64,000 nt of DNA from Eucriotettix oculatus (taxonomy: Eukaryota; Arthropoda; Insecta; Orthoptera; Tetrigidae), in contig CM067378.1 in the NCBI GenBank assembly GCA_034510155.1, positions 117,714,010 to 117,778,009 of the forward strand, in the 5' to 3' direction. Under the pieces are notes generated by a model. The model ran no database searches. It had not been told where the DNA came from and worked only from the letters and a program-made list of their open reading frames with translations. The translations under genes were made by a program, and so were the position numbers. Shown in pieces: positions 1-11,010 of this stretch (position 1 is the first letter of the stretch; every line of letters begins with the position of its first letter).

Positions 1-370
1 CGGAAAGGAAAAGAATAGAAGCCTTCGAAATGTTGGGCTATAGGAGATTGGGAATCGGTGGATAGGGTAACCGACGAGGAAGTTCTAAGCAGGATAGGGG
101 GAAAAGCGAACAATATGGAGGACGTTGACCGAGAGAAGGAATTAGATTAATAATAGCCCACGTTTTTAATACACGAGGGTCTTGTAAAATTAGGATTAGA
201 GGGGGAAGTGTGCGGTGTAAGAAGAGAAGAGGGTGGACCAAGGACGGAATACGCTAAGTAGATTAGGGAGGATTTGCTAGTTATGATGAAATGAAAAAGC
301 TTGCGCAAGACAGGTTAGCATGGAGGGTTGCACCAGAACAGTCTTACCAGGACTGAATACCACTACAATT
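1..370 (+). mobile_element. RTE-type LINE, 3' end of ORF2 plus tail
   Basis: The plus strand encodes, with frame breaks, the C-terminal tail of a non-LTR retrotransposon polyprotein (endonuclease plus reverse transcriptase). Readable pieces are FEMLGYRRL, TNEEVL, RRGWTKDGIR and MKKLAQDRLAWRVAPEQS. A short tail follows, with 'gactgaataccactacaat'. The same C-terminal block recurs at 7.2, 12.3, 20.2, 24.8, 50.9, 51.2-52.1 and 57.5 kb, which defines the family in this window. The copy is cut by the window edge and disrupted by stops and indels, so it is dead. The assignment to the RTE or a related clade rests on the C-terminal motif style and the short simple-repeat tail. No complete reverse transcriptase was available for comparison. 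Confidence 0.75.
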
Positions 371-1284
371 TCAAACATGGACTTTTATTTTATTTTTTTT
401 AAGTTTTCAGCACTTCACGCTTATAATTTATTTATTTTATCTTACTATCAATTTTTTTTCGCAATTATATTTCGTTCAGCTTCAGCTTTGAAAGCTTGGT
501 TGAAACTTCCACAGTCTATTTTTTATTTCAGATTTTTACCTTATTCTCTGAAAGAAACCGGAAAATGCCACTGTTGCCAATCCTCTAGGAGAACTTAGCT
601 AAACGAATTAACCAAAAATTCAGGTACAATGGAGAAACAACCCCTTGAAGCCGAAACACTCTATAAGTGACTCGTTATGCGCTTAAACGCGAATCGCGGG
701 AAGTTATTCACCCAATTAAGTAAACATTTACACTGTTTTTTTCGCTAGCGACTTGAAGGTTATTAGAGTCGAGGACCAAGCCAATGGCGAAGTCATGTTT
801 GCGATTCTTGAAATATTTGGTTGTAGTCGGTGAAGGAGAGTCACTCATCAGGAACGGACTAAATTGTAGGGCGTCGGTAGACCGGAAATACCATTCCATT
901 CTCTCTGAGAAGGACTGAGGTATCCAGAATGGACGAGAAACAGATTCGTGGAAAACCCCCCAACATCTACTCGCTTTTTTTGTGGCGTCACTCACTGGAA
1001 GGTATGAAATATGTAATTCCTTGGTTAAAGTGGTTCACGACCGCCGCAGCAGCTCCGAGTGATTTGTTTCTTCCTGCATCAACTGTAAAACATCTACATG
1101 GTTAAATAGTTTCTGAGAGAGAAGAACTCTTGGCAACACTTGAGGGGATTCTAGGTAAAAGTGGTTGGAAGATGTCCTTCAGTATCCTGTATCAGCTGGA
1201 TGACATGTGGCACTTCTCTCCTGACTGCTCAAGTGGTTAATATTATTATTATTATTTAAAGTTTAGTGTCGCATCGACATCTAC
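371..1284. other. No recognisable gene
   Basis: AT-rich unique-looking sequence. A 95-codon minus-strand frame at 708-995 starts with Met and has an ordinary amino-acid mix, but I recognise no family, no flanking splice structure could be confirmed, and nothing supports expression. A short TTA/ATT run lies near 1240. Confidence 0.5.
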
Positions 1285-1560
1285 TGTCACTGTCAAACAT
1301 AGTAGAGTCCTGAGTTTGAAGCTTCACCGTGCCCATTAGGATTGACCTACGTAATTGTAAAAGGTCTCATTTTTTTTGCAGAATTTAGTGCCATTTTATA
1401 ATATGTAAATGAAAAGTCCAATAGCAGGTAGCAGCCAGCGGCTATCACACTGTCAAAATAGTACAGCCCTGTTTTTTGAAGCATCACTGTGGGTGGCCAT
1501 TCGGAATGATCTGCGGCATTGTGAAAATGGTCTCTTTTTACGCAAAGTTTAATGCCCAGT
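1285..1560 (+). repeat. Diverged direct duplication, about 160 bp period
   Basis: Two diverged copies lie in the same orientation, about 1285-1400 and 1445-1560. They share phrases such as 'cactgtcaaa', 'gcttcaccgtg' / 'gcatcactgtg', 'attgtaaaaggtct' / 'attgtgaaaatggtct' and 'aatttagtgccattt' / 'gtttaatgcccagt'. The divergence suggests an old duplication. No coding potential is apparent. Confidence 0.55.
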
Positions 1561-1713
1561 ACTTTTTTTTTGAGCTACTTCTTGAGAATTACTTTCCTGT
1601 ATTGATATTATTTCAGGAAGCATGGATTCACTCAGTAAAGACAGAATTTTTCCCTTGTAAGAAATCTTTATGAATAATTTTTTTAATTGTTTATTTTAAT
1701 TCTAGTCATTTTG

Positions 1714-1856
1714 GCTCTGGTTGCTTTGTCTTTGATTATTGGGTACAGTTATTCCAAAATTTCTATCATCTGCTGAGATGTTGTAATACTAGTTATTTAT
1801 TCTCTGGTTTCTTTGTCTTTGATTATTGGGTACAGTTTTTTCAAAATTTCTATCAG
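1714..1856 (+). repeat. 88 bp direct duplication
   Basis: The phrase 'tttgtctttgattattggg' followed by 'tacagtt..ttc.aaaatttctatca' occurs at about 1714-1768 and again at about 1802-1855, nearly identical. On the minus strand each copy reads IEIL..LYPIIKDK.TR, so the duplicated segment may derive from a coding sequence, but stops interrupt it. Confidence 0.6.
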
Positions 1857-1860
1857 TTAA

Positions 1861-2150
1861 TCAGGTGTGATGTTTTGGTCTTGGATGATACTTGGAGGGT
1901 TTTCTTAATGCAAAGATGTTAAGAATACGATCTTTGGTTTGCTGGAAATTTAGGGAGGATTTGAGTTCCTTTGCTTCGAACTCATCGTTTATTGATTCAA
2001 TAAAATTGTTCATAGTTTATTTGAGAATTATTCGACGAGGGTTGTTTGTTGCCTTTTTTGGACGGTTGTTGATTGGTGATGCTCAAGTCTTCTACCAACT
2101 ATATTTCCAAGGATGATCTCTGGGAGGTTGAACATCTCAGCTGATGGAAT
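1861..2150 (-). pseudogene. Possible decayed coding fragment, family unknown
   Basis: On the minus strand a frame of about 42 codons reads MNNFIESINDEFEAKELK and continues through LNFQQTKDRILNIFALRKP. It is charged, of low complexity only in places, and looks protein-like. Upstream in other frames are LPEIILGNIVGRRLEHH and INNRPKKATNNPRRIILK, separated by stops. This resembles a frameshifted relic of a retroelement or gene, but I do not recognise the family. The call rests only on amino-acid texture and the neighbouring 88 bp duplication that reads as peptide repeats on the same strand. Confidence 0.2.
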
Positions 2151-2600
2151 GATTCCGTTGAGTTCAATCTGGTTACTCTTCAGTGGGTAAATATTGAAAT
2201 TACTCCGCAGACAATGAGAATGAAGGTAAGATGAGGGAGGGACCCGAGACCAGGGAAGCAGTTATTTGGAGAGCGTGAATGAAGGCCTCGAGGCAGTTTG
2301 TGATATCTGGATGAGTCAGCCTCACTCACTCACTCACCCTAGAGAGTTCCGGCTATAGCGGTTCTCTGCGTGGCCCTGGAGTGAAAGGACAAGACAGATC
2401 CGCCATTCTTAGCCACAGACAAGGAAACGGTTATGACCATTATAACAGCCCCAATAGCGTCAACATGAACCACGACGCCAGGAGAAGACTAATCCACATT
2501 CATAATCACCTTAACACTGACGGAAATATAAAAAAGAAATCCAAAACTGGTAAAAGTTACAATAATTCCTATTGAAATAAATTCATTTCTCAAAATTACA
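2150..2600. other. No recognisable gene
   Basis: Mixed unique sequence containing short CTCA repeats near 2325. A 64-codon plus-strand frame at 2381-2575 shows no family features. Confidence 0.5.
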
Positions 2601-3385
2601 AAATAACACAACGGGTTTGCGGACATAAACATCGATGAATTAGATTATTTCTTCTTTTGCGGGTATCTTCCTTCCACCCATTACGTCCAATTTAGATTAA
2701 TTTGACCACAACTATAAACATCGATGGATTCGATTTTACAAACGTCTTCTTTCTTCTTTCCACCCATTACGTCCAGTTTAGAGTAATTGGTCCATTACTA
2801 TAAACATCGATAAATTCGTTTTTACAAACGTCTTCTTTTGCGAGTGTCTTCCTTCCATCCATTACGTCCAATTTAAATTAATTTGACCACAACTATAAAC
2901 ATTGATGGATTCCATTTTACAAACGTCTTCTTTCTTCCTTCCACCCATTACGTCCAATTTAAATTAATTTGACCACAACTATAAACATCGATGGATTCGA
3001 TTTTACAAACGTCTTCTTTCTTCTTTCCACCCATTACGTCCATTTTAGAGTAATTGGTCCACGACTATAAACATCGATGGATTTGATTTTACAAACGTCT
3101 TCTTTCTTCTTTTGCAGGTTTCTTCCTTCCACTCATTACGTCCAGTTTAGAGTAATTGGTCCATTACTATAAACATCGATAAATTCGTTTTTACAAACGT
3201 CTTCTTTCTTCTTTTGCGGGTTTTCTTTCTTCCACCCATTACGTCCAATTTAGATTAATTTGACCACAACTATAAACATCGATGGATTCGATTTTACAAG
3301 TCTTCTTTTGCAGGTATCTTCCTTCCACCCATTACGTCCAGTTTAGAATAATTGGCCCACAACTATTTGTGGACCTGACTGTTGG
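2600..3385 (+). repeat. Satellite array, 85-105 bp unit, about 8 copies
   Basis: Eight units each contain 'tataaacatcgatgg' or a close variant, at about 2625, 2711, 2799, 2893, 2980, 3064, 3167 and 3270, followed by 'ttttacaaacgtcttctt' and 'ccacccattacgtcca'. Spacing is about 84-103 bp. Length differences come from presence or absence of a 'cttttgcgggtatcttcc' segment. The last unit decays at about 3360. No ORF runs through the array. Confidence 0.9.
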
Positions 3386-3494
3386 AAAATTGACTTTACA
3401 GATGTTTACGTGACACATTAATATTTCGAATCAAAAGTAAACTGCTGTAATGGGTAGTTTCAAGTCTTTTACAACTCTCGGTAATATAACTGAA

Positions 3495-3620
3495 GAGCTC
3501 CTCCCTCCTCTCACTTGAGAGGTCCCGGGCTCGATTCCTGGCAGCGGCCTGGGTGTTTGTGTTTTCTTCTCTGACTGAGGAAAACTTGACTGGAAAGGAA
3601 ATAATTTATGTAATTAGAAT
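3495..3620 (+). mobile_element. Fragment of tRNA-derived SINE
   Basis: It contains a B-box-like 'ggctcgattcc' at about 3529-3539, followed by 'ggcctgggtgtttgtgttt'. That order (B box, then 'ggatgtttgtgt') is the same as in the better SINE copies at 30461-30723 and 35385-35633. The A-box half is degenerate and the 3' part is missing. Confidence 0.5.
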
Positions 3621-3684
3621 GTCGCTAATGACCCTAGATGTTGAATTGAAAAGATAATTGAAGAGTCTTGAGGGTGAGATGACA

Positions 3685-3900
3685 TTCTCTCTCTCTCTCA
3701 ATTAACGAACCTCACCTGGAAAGTAGTTCCTCCTCCGCGGCGGCTTACATAATATCTTCATCCTCTTCTTCTTCTACTTCAGCTGCCGCTGCTGCTGCTG
3801 CTTTAAATGTCATTGCGACTCATTCGCGTGAGAAGAATCATCTGCACGTCTCTCTCTCTCCCTCTCTCTCCTCCCTCTGTGTGTGTGTGTGTGTGACTAT
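3685..3900. repeat. Simple-sequence cluster
   Basis: Short CT runs at about 3690 and 3850-3875, a CTG/GCT run near 3790-3800, and a GT run at about 3879-3893. No gene is visible. Confidence 0.8.
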
Positions 3901-4084
3901 TAAAGTCAGTCAGCCGTGTCCGAGACTCTCACAGGCTTGCCAACGACAATACACCTCATTTCCTATGGTTGGCATGGATCTTTAAGCAATACGATTGCAA
4001 TTATAGGCTACACTGTTAATTAAAACAGTCTCTTCCTGTAAAATACCCTCCTATCCCCATGGCACGCCAAGGGATAATTTCTTG

Positions 4085-4310
4085 GTTTATAGGTTTCCTT
4101 TCAGCAGTGTCAGGTTTGTACTCGTAGTTAAACGACGGGGATGACCGGGTAGGATCCTAAAACCATAGCCCGGGGGCCCTAGTTAACCCTTGCTGGGCTA
4201 CCTTGCTCTACCTTCCGCATCCTTCCTTTCCAATTCCCTTCCTATGCTATTAAAGAGGAGTTGCCTGTTTCAGGATCACCCTCATGTAGCCTGTTATCAA
4301 AAAAAAGGGG
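4085..4310 (+). mobile_element. 532 bp A-tailed element, 3' part
   Basis: Matches the 3' part of the full copy at 14206-14737: 'ggatccttaaaccatagccc' region, 'ccttccgcatcc', 'ccttcctatgctattaaa', 'caggatcaccctcatgtagc', ending in 'ctgttatc' and an A run. The A tail argues for retroposition. Confidence 0.8.
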
Positions 4311-4414
4311 ACCTGATCTTTCCTAGGTGACGGAAGCGCCTGTGTGTGTGTGTTTTCTCTCGCAGGTATTTTTCCATAGATTGACTGCGCCGCTCACCTT
4401 TCTTTTCAAGGTCC

Positions 4415-4520
4415 TTAGTCTATTTAAGGTGTATGCACTGGGTTCGAAGACCTTGGGCACACGGTAAGAGTTGGCCGCCGTTGATCCCACTGTATGAGTC
4501 TTCCAACTGCCTCCTAAAAC
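4415..4520 (+). mobile_element. 532 bp A-tailed element, internal 5' piece
   Basis: 'gggttcgaagaccttgggca' and 'caactgcctcctaaaactag' correspond to about 14330-14425 of the full copy. It follows the 3' piece at 4085-4310 in the same orientation, so the local order is 3' part then 5' part, as expected for the remains of a head-to-tail dimer. Confidence 0.65.
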
Positions 4521-6130
4521 TAGTGATTGCTATTTCAATTAAAATAAATTGATTGGTTGGAAAAGTAGTAGAAAAAATTATTATTATCATCATCGATACT
4601 CTTACCAAGGGAATGGGGTTTCTCTTTGATGGTAATCTTGGTCCTAAATATAAATGGTTCCTATTATCTGAAAACTTTTTTTTATTAAGTGCTCCAACTT
4701 TTTCGTTCTTTCTTGGATCTGTAAAGTTCCTGAACCGTAGAGACTTTTTCTGTTGATTTGTCTCCTTTTCATTGTGTTCAGTATGTATTCAACTTCATAA
4801 TCCTCTATCCCAAAGAATTATTAACATTTCCCAAGAATCAAGGTAATGGGCCTTACGTCGTTCGAAGTATGATGATTGATCTTCTCGCTATTCCCCTTCA
4901 AGGAGTCTGTATTATGTGGTCCAACCATTTTTCAACCCTTTTTTGAAGTTAGTCTGGTTCTATATCAGTAGTGACTCTTTCTGGTTCTTTTTAAACGGGT
5001 TAAGTACTTTACCTTAGCTTATCCAACCGTAGGTATTTTTTAACATAAACCTGTGTCTCGCGTCTCGTCCCTTACATTGTTATGAAATTTCTTCTGAAAT
5101 ATCAGCGAAACTGATACATGATATTATTAGATAATTTTCACGACTTTAACGAAGAAGGAATACATATCATTTATGCGCAGATTGTTTTGGATAATTTGCA
5201 TTTGGAAGACACAAGAATTTTATTTACAACTGCTTTTACCAGGAAGCGAAAAAGTAAAGAGATCGTGAAATTAAAGGCTGTAAAGTAGTTGAAACTGAGG
5301 AGTATTTAGGGTTTTCATCAGTCACTACTTCCAACTAAACACCAAAATAAAACGGGAATATTTTTTTAATCCGTGATGAAAAGAAAAAAAAAGATTAATA
5401 ATAACCCTTGCATGTGAAATTCCGAAACTGGGGAAATCCGAGTAGAAACACAAAGGAATTATTAAAGAAACGAATTCTGTTGGGCAAGTGAAGTGACGGA
5501 AGAGCAGAGGACAGAAACATCGTCACACTGAAGCTGGCTGGAATCCCCTTGTCTTGAGCAGGCAGCGACGTCGACTTTCGCAACGTTTGTGGACGAGGAC
5601 TGAAACGTTGACAGATAACAAATTTCAGGCTGACAAAATATATTGGCGTAGAGAAAACTATAAATAATCCATGTTCTTGATTTTTATTGCTTCCTTTCTG
5701 CGTTGACTCTGAAGGCTGACGTTTGGTTTTTATATATACATATATTATTTTGCAAGTTTAAAATTGGACTGTAGTGGTGTGGGGCGGATTTTGGACCATA
5801 TTAAAACAAGGAACGATGGGTAATTGTGAAGAAATAGGACAGAAAGGGTGACTACGGATGTGGAAGGTCACTGATCATCCCAAATCCATGATTCAGAAAC
5901 CTGAAGGGGACAAGTATGGAATAAGGGGAATCATCATGTTTCGGACCAAGTTTCTTATCAGACACGGTCTTGATTAGTGGGAAATATTATTAATTATTTG
6001 GGAAACTGTGTTACAGCTCCAAAAATGAAAGAAAAAAAATGTTAACACCACGTAATAAATAAATTGAGACAATTCACCTTCTGGACCAGGTTTCCCATCA
6101 AACAAAAACCCATTGGCTTGGTCCTGGGAA
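4521..6130. other. No recognisable gene
   Basis: AT-rich sequence with short poly-T and poly-A runs. The small frames at 4553-4946 and 5395-5583 show no family features. I see no repeat shared with the rest of the window. Confidence 0.5.
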
Positions 6131-6134
6131 TGAT

Positions 6135-6680
6135 GGGTTAAAAAATTGAATGGACAATAAACAGAAAATTATGGGCAGAAATAGTGACAACAGTCACACA
6201 GGGGAGGGGGGAGAAAGGGGGGACCGCTTGATACTGATTGTTGAACTGATCAGTATTAGATTAACAGTGAGGGAAACCGTTTGGTCCAGGTTTCTTATCA
6301 GTCAGCAAAAATTTTCTTTCTTCTTCATTTTCCCTTTTGAGGACCATCAAGATTTAATCTTCATGTTCCCTATTCTCCCCCCTTTTCAGCTCAACATTCG
6401 TGGTGTATGAAGGTTAAAAAATTGAATTGATAATAAACAGAAAATTATGGGCAGAAATAGTGACAACAGTCGCACAGGAGGGGGAAAAGGGGGGACCGCT
6501 TGATACTGATTGTTGAACTGATCATTGTAGATTAACAGTGAGGGAAACCGTTTGGTCCAGGTTTCTTATCAGTCAGCAAAAATTTTCTTTCTTCTTCATT
6601 TTCCCTTTGAGGACCTTCAAGATTTAATCTTCATGTTCCCTATGAGGACCTTTTTCAGCTCAACATTCGTGGTGTAATTT
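6135..6680 (+). repeat. Tandem duplication, 277 bp period
   Basis: Copy one spans about 6135-6407 and copy two about 6412-6675. Both start with 'ggttaaaaaattgaat' and end with 'cagctcaacattcgtggtgt'. The inner text ('gggcagaaatagtgacaac', 'ccgcttgatactgattgttg', 'tttggtccaggtttcttatc') is almost identical, so the duplication is fairly recent. Confidence 0.9.
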
Positions 6681-6689
6681 AAAAGTGGC

Positions 6690-7220
6690 AGACCTAGTTG
6701 ACGGGATTGATCCTTGTTTCGCGTCCTTGTGGACGATGACACAGCAAGCTCGACCAAGGACGACGGATTTACAACTCCGTCCGCTGGTTTTTCGCCCGCG
6801 GACCATCCAAAGAAAACAGCCGAGGCGTTGACAGAGCAGCCACCCAATTTAGACCACCAGCAGCAGATCTGCTCGTCCTCGAGGATCCGCTGCTTGTGTG
6901 GCGACATGACACCGACCGGTTGACAGTCCTTCGCTTCCTCGTCTATTTTCTGCCGTCAAGGATCATCGCCTTTCTCGGGATTTTTCCCACGTTACGGGTT
7001 TTCTCACGACACACAAAGAGAGGGAAAATAATTCTTCCTCCTCCTCGAGAAGTTGTCGTGTTTCCCCTCCTCGCGCGTGTGTGCCATTATTGATTCTTGC
7101 TTACCGTGATGTATGAGCCGCGGCTCTATATTTCTTCTCGTTCGTCGCAGACTCCGCGGCCGTTGTTTAACCGTTGAGATTCACTTCCTCATTGGCTTTT
7201 ATCACGGATACGTAGAGGGA
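6690..7220. other. CpG-richer stretch without recognisable gene
   Basis: Base composition shifts toward CpG-rich. Overlapping frames on both strands (6617-6907 minus, 6714-6923 plus) are mutually exclusive and neither is recognised. This could be a regulatory island or part of an exon. The sequence alone does not decide. Confidence 0.4.
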
Positions 7221-7224
7221 AAGC

Positions 7225-7860
7225 CAAGGTAACGCAGTGGAGTAACAAATGGTGTTAGATTGGGAAGGGATATTTCGACGGAAGTTAAGGAACCCTGCTA
7301 CTTGGGAAGCGTAATAACTAGCCATGATGGCACAAGTATAGTAGACATAAAGAGTTAGGGTAGGACAGGCGAGGAAGGCTTTCGCGAAAAAGAGAAAAAT
7401 AATTACGGGTAATATAAGTGTGAATATTAAGAAATCGTTGAGAAAAAAATTGTCATGGGTGCGAAACGTGGACGATGGGAGTTGGGTAAAGGAAAAGAAT
7501 AGAAGCCTTCGAAATGTGGTGCTGTAGGAGAATGAGATGGATAGTGGATAAAATCACTAACGAGGAAGTTCTTAACAAAATAGGGGAACAGCGAACAATA
7601 TGGAGGACGTTGACCAAGAGAAGGGATAGATTAATAGGTCACGTTTCAAGACACGAGGAGGGTCTTGTAAAATTAGCATTAGAGGGAAGTGTGAGGGGTA
7701 AGAAGAGACGACGGAGGCGAAGGATGGGATTAAGCTATGCAGATTAAGGAGGATGCGGGACGTTCTACTTGTGCGGTAATGAAAAGGCTTGCACAAGATA
7801 GATGAGCGTGGTGGATTACTTCAGGCCAAAACACATTCCTATCTACTGGAACGAGTATTC
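7225..7860 (+). mobile_element. RTE-type LINE, 3' end of ORF2
   Basis: From about 7500 the plus strand reads FEMWCCRRMRW, TNEEVLNKIGEQ, TIWRTLTKRRDRLIGHV, EGLVKLALEGSVRGKK and, after frame breaks, EMKRLAQDR. Upstream, 7225-7500 matches the finger/thumb-to-C-terminus linker also seen at 12190-12420 ('gggaagggatat', 'gacggaagttaagga', 'cttgggaag.gtaataacta'). It is broken by indels. The usual CAA-type tail is replaced by unrelated sequence. Confidence 0.8.
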
Positions 7861-7864
7861 TAAT

Positions 7865-8600
7865 GAACTGTGGAAGCACTCCTGGACAAATTTGGGCGGA
7901 ACTATGGAGTTGCGCCAAGAACTTTCCTTCATCCACGGTTGTATGCTACATCAGGACCTTGGGATCCCACTGGAAACATGAATTATTGGGGATATCACGT
8001 CAGTCAACTCATCTACAAGTCTCCGTCAACGGAGAGGACTCAAACAGCGTTGTTCCACTGACCCACGACCACCATGAAGGGCTGAGACCCTCGTCCAGAT
8101 TCTAGAGCAATTCATGAGTTTTGGATAGATGATCTTTGTCAGCGCCCAAAATAAAATAATATTTTCGACAGTTGGATGCTTTTCCGGGCCGATGTTGGCT
8201 GCAAGAAGCTGGTAACGAGTCGAAGGTCTGGTCGGTCGGTCGGCGCTTAGCAACAAGAGCAACGCTATCAAGAGCCAGCCACAGGAAAAGGGGGTTTGGA
8301 AGTTGGTCGCCCTGGGAACGGGAAGCCATTATCGGGAATGTCCCGGCCGCTGATAGCGACCTACTCCATGGGTCTGGCACGACCTTGGCAGAGATTCACG
8401 CCCCCCCGAGGCTAACGTCCCAGTCCAGTCCATCGGCAAAGAAACGTCTTTAAGCCCCCTCCCCCCCTCAAGTCCGTAGCAGCGTTGACAACTACCAGAG
8501 TCCTTGACGGTCTTCATGGACAACTACCAACCATCTTCATCCTGAAAGTATTATTAATAAAATTACGGGAATGGAGGCTGATGTTGAATCGGTCCAGGGA
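7865..8600. other. CpG-rich stretch without recognisable gene
   Basis: About 8160-8470 is GC- and CpG-rich, with overlapping frames on both strands (8026-8523) that give no recognisable protein. A poly-C run lies at 8459-8467. Confidence 0.4.
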
Positions 8601-8603
8601 CGT

Positions 8604-8660
8604 CGACTCGGATTAGCTCAGTTGGTAGAGCACCCGCCCGGCTGGATATCGGGAGGAATC
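8604..8660 (+). pseudogene. tRNA-like fragment (D arm and anticodon-side only)
   Basis: 'agctcagttggtagagc' at about 8615-8631 is a textbook tRNA D arm / A box. The following 'acccgcccggctgg' could form part of an anticodon arm, but there is no TTCGAAT-type T loop downstream and no matching acceptor stem. This is a truncated tRNA pseudogene or the head of a SINE, not a functional tRNA. Confidence 0.5.
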
Positions 8661-9440
8661 AACGTAATTCATGGTAAATAGGTCTGCCATTGTGAACTGT
8701 ATAAATCACAGTTAACGATACCCGAGAAGACTGCAGCTGCATTATTTGGTGGCCTTTCACTCTGGTTTTCTTCGGTTCCGGAGGCGCCTGCCGATGACTG
8801 CATCGGGGTTAATCTCGCTGACGTCTTGCGCGGAAACAGTAGAGCCTCCTACCAAAATTTACATTTGCCCAGGTCTCAAGAACTCAAATCCCTGGTCCGG
8901 TCGACTTTTTTCCATTCTTGTCTTTCTTCTAAAATTATCTTTATGCCTTCCTTACTGAGCTTCATTTCAAGCTTTCACACTTGCCTCAGACCCAAAATGC
9001 TCTGCTTGAGATATTTCTTCGATTCCAACACATTTAAATTCAACGAAACCGTTTCGCTGGGTTTTGGGGGTTGCGGGAAATGTCGAACCATCAACGTCGA
9101 TTCTTCGCCTGGCCTTCTCTCAGAGCTGCTGTTAAGGCTCAGTCCTTTACACTCACTGATCTCTCTCTTGCGCAACACGTTTACAATCTTCCTTTTCATA
9201 CCATTTAATATGATTATACTTTTTTCCCCCCTCCTTGCATAGCTTTGTTGTTGCGTTCTTTTTTATCCAGAGCACCACTTAACATTACGTAAGCGTTGTT
9301 CTCATTCCTCCTCCTCACTTCTCCTTTGAGTTGCGTCTTGAAATCCTCTAAGTCTTCGTCGTCGTCGTCGCTGCTGCTGCTTTCACCTCATGCCGTCGTA
9401 ATTCAGGTTGACTGACAAGTGGAGCATCTCACCCTTTTTA
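8661..9440. other. No recognisable gene
   Basis: A 138-codon plus-strand frame (8826-9242) overlaps a 74-codon minus-strand frame (8975-9199) that begins MKRKIVNVLRKRE. Neither is recognised. A GTC/CTG trinucleotide run lies near 9355-9380. Confidence 0.4.
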
Positions 9441-9446
9441 CAGATG

Positions 9447-9475
9447 TAGCCCGGGTACCCGGCGATGCCCGGGAA
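9447..9475. repeat. GC-rich short dispersed motif
   Basis: 'cccggcgatgcccggg' with flanking 'gggtac'. Related motifs occur at about 48577-48596 ('caacgccgggcaccca') and 53708-53731 ('gggtgccaggcgatgcccgg'). The recurrence suggests the conserved end of a dispersed element. I cannot name it. Confidence 0.5.
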
Positions 9476-9844
9476 TTAATTTATATCATTACATATCTTA
9501 TATTGTTTGGTAATGATAATTTTTCTGGCGGTGAAAATCCCCAACTACCCTGTTAACGCCTACACGGGACGTATGTGTCTACGCATCATACGTCAGAGGG
9601 CGAGAATTGGGCACTATCGTAACCTCTCTACTAAGTAACATAAACATAGGTACAACCAAAATTTTAATTAACTTAAAGAAAAATTAATAGAAATAGAAGA
9701 AAAACGAATAGAAAAAATATATAAACTGCGCCCTGGTAAGCTAGACAATAGCAACAACAAAGGGCAGTAACAAATACCAAAAACCGCAGCCAAAAAACAA
9801 AAGGTACCCAATAGCTGCATATTTTCTATGGTTTTCCCTGCGAG

Positions 9845-9960
9845 TGAAGGTTCCTTGAAGTATAGCTCGGGGGCCTTAGTCAACCCTTGTGGCCCTTCCT
9901 ATCCTATTAAAGGAGAGTTGCCTGTTTCAGGATCACCCTCGTGTAGCCATTTATTATGGT
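9845..9960 (+). mobile_element. 532 bp A-tailed element, 3' fragment
   Basis: 'gtcaacccttgtggc', 'ccttcctatcctattaaagg' and 'caggatcaccctcgtgtagc' match the 3' third of the full copy at 14206-14737, with internal deletion. Confidence 0.7.
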
Positions 9961-9984
9961 TTCCAAGTCTTCTCTTGACTCCCC

Positions 9985-10225
9985 TAATACTGATTTAGAT
10001 TTATTGTTGTTTCCATTAATCCTCGCGATTGAGGAAATAGGATACTACGTCATAACATTAAAAATTAAAAATGAACAAAATAAAGTAAATAATTAAAGAC
10101 AAATACAGTTAAAATAAATTAGTAAAAGAAAATGTATATAGACAAAAGTCAATATAAACACAACACCAGGGACACACACACACTGGGAAACACAAAACAA
10201 GCACACACTGAGGAACACGCAATGG
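9985..10225 (-). mobile_element. LINE 3' tail family (minus strand)
   Basis: Minus-strand copy of the tail also found at 15880-16120 (minus), 28465-28680 (plus) and, more distantly, 13000-13385 (plus). Shared phrases on the element strand are 'gacttttgtctatatac', 'atgacgtagtatcctatttc' and 'gaggactaatggaaacaa'. The terminal 'aataaatct'-like end is typical of the 3' UTR of non-LTR retrotransposons. No coding part is attached. Confidence 0.7.
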
Positions 10226-10880
10226 AGGAGTTTTAACTACTTGGACCAGGATGGAAACTGTCCTTGCTCCAGCAGCAGCAGCTATATACATGAAACAAAC
10301 AAACAAAAAAGAGCAGAAAAAACTGAATAGAAATTTTAAAGATATGTGATGTGCTATTTTATAAGGTTGGCAGCAGCTCATTCAACACTTTTTGCAGCAG
10401 GAACCTTGATTTAAATACTAGAAGGACGATTAAGAAAATCCTGTACCACAGAGTAAAACAGCAGCAGCGCCGCCATTTAAAAGAATAGTTTTACTCTGCT
10501 TCACCACGAAGCTTTTGTAGTTACTATTTTTAACCTCTGGAGGAAGGAAGGAAGGCTGTTGTATAAAATTATCCCCGGGGGTATTGTGAATACTTTTCTG
10601 GTGTAGAGAGAGAGAACAAGGGCGATGCTTGTCCGACCTTAGAGCTGAACCTCTGATTTCTAGTCACGCGCGTATTCATGAAACTCGCCATTTGTTTGAA
10701 ACAAATTAGTGTTTCGCTTTACAAACTTTAATATTTCATAAATATATACACAGGCTTGGTAAAGTAAGTCTTTGAAAACTTTTGAAGAAAGGTTTTGCAA
10801 GCAACTCCTTGATCTAGAATTCGTGCTAGAAAAAAATTATAATTGCACGCTTTTGCAACTTAAATATTTCATTACTCCTG
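10226..10880. other. No recognisable gene
   Basis: Unique-looking AT-rich sequence with an AGC run near 10275 and a GGAA run near 10545. Confidence 0.5.
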
Positions 10881-10884
10881 GAGC

Positions 10885-11010
10885 AGTTAGAAGACGCTCC
10901 GTGGCTCATAATTGAATTAAAAAACGCGAAATAAACCATTTTGACGTACTTTTTGTCAACGTGTTGCACATTATCAAGCTGAACTTACTGCAGTGTAATC
11001 GGCCAAAACG
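10885..11010 (-). pseudogene. LINE reverse transcriptase C-terminal fragment
   Basis: Homologous to about 21050-21150: shared 'tggctcataattgaat', 'aaataaaccattttgacg' and 'ttttgtcaacgtgttg'. On the minus strand the related copy continues upstream into a recognisable reverse transcriptase with an NDLP and YADD block (see 21055-21530), so this is a 3'-terminal scrap of the same LINE. Confidence 0.6.

Noticed and set aside
708..995. 95-codon minus-strand frame as a host exon
   Set aside because: Amino-acid mix is plausible, but no family, no convincing splice sites and no conservation evidence. Left as unassigned.
8604..8680. Functional tRNA gene
   Set aside because: The D arm is perfect, but there is no T arm, no acceptor pairing and no terminator.
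8975..9199. 74-codon minus-strand frame MKRKIVNVLRKRE... as a LINE or host protein
   Set aside because: Looks protein-like but has no recognisable block, and an opposing 138-codon frame overlaps it entirely.
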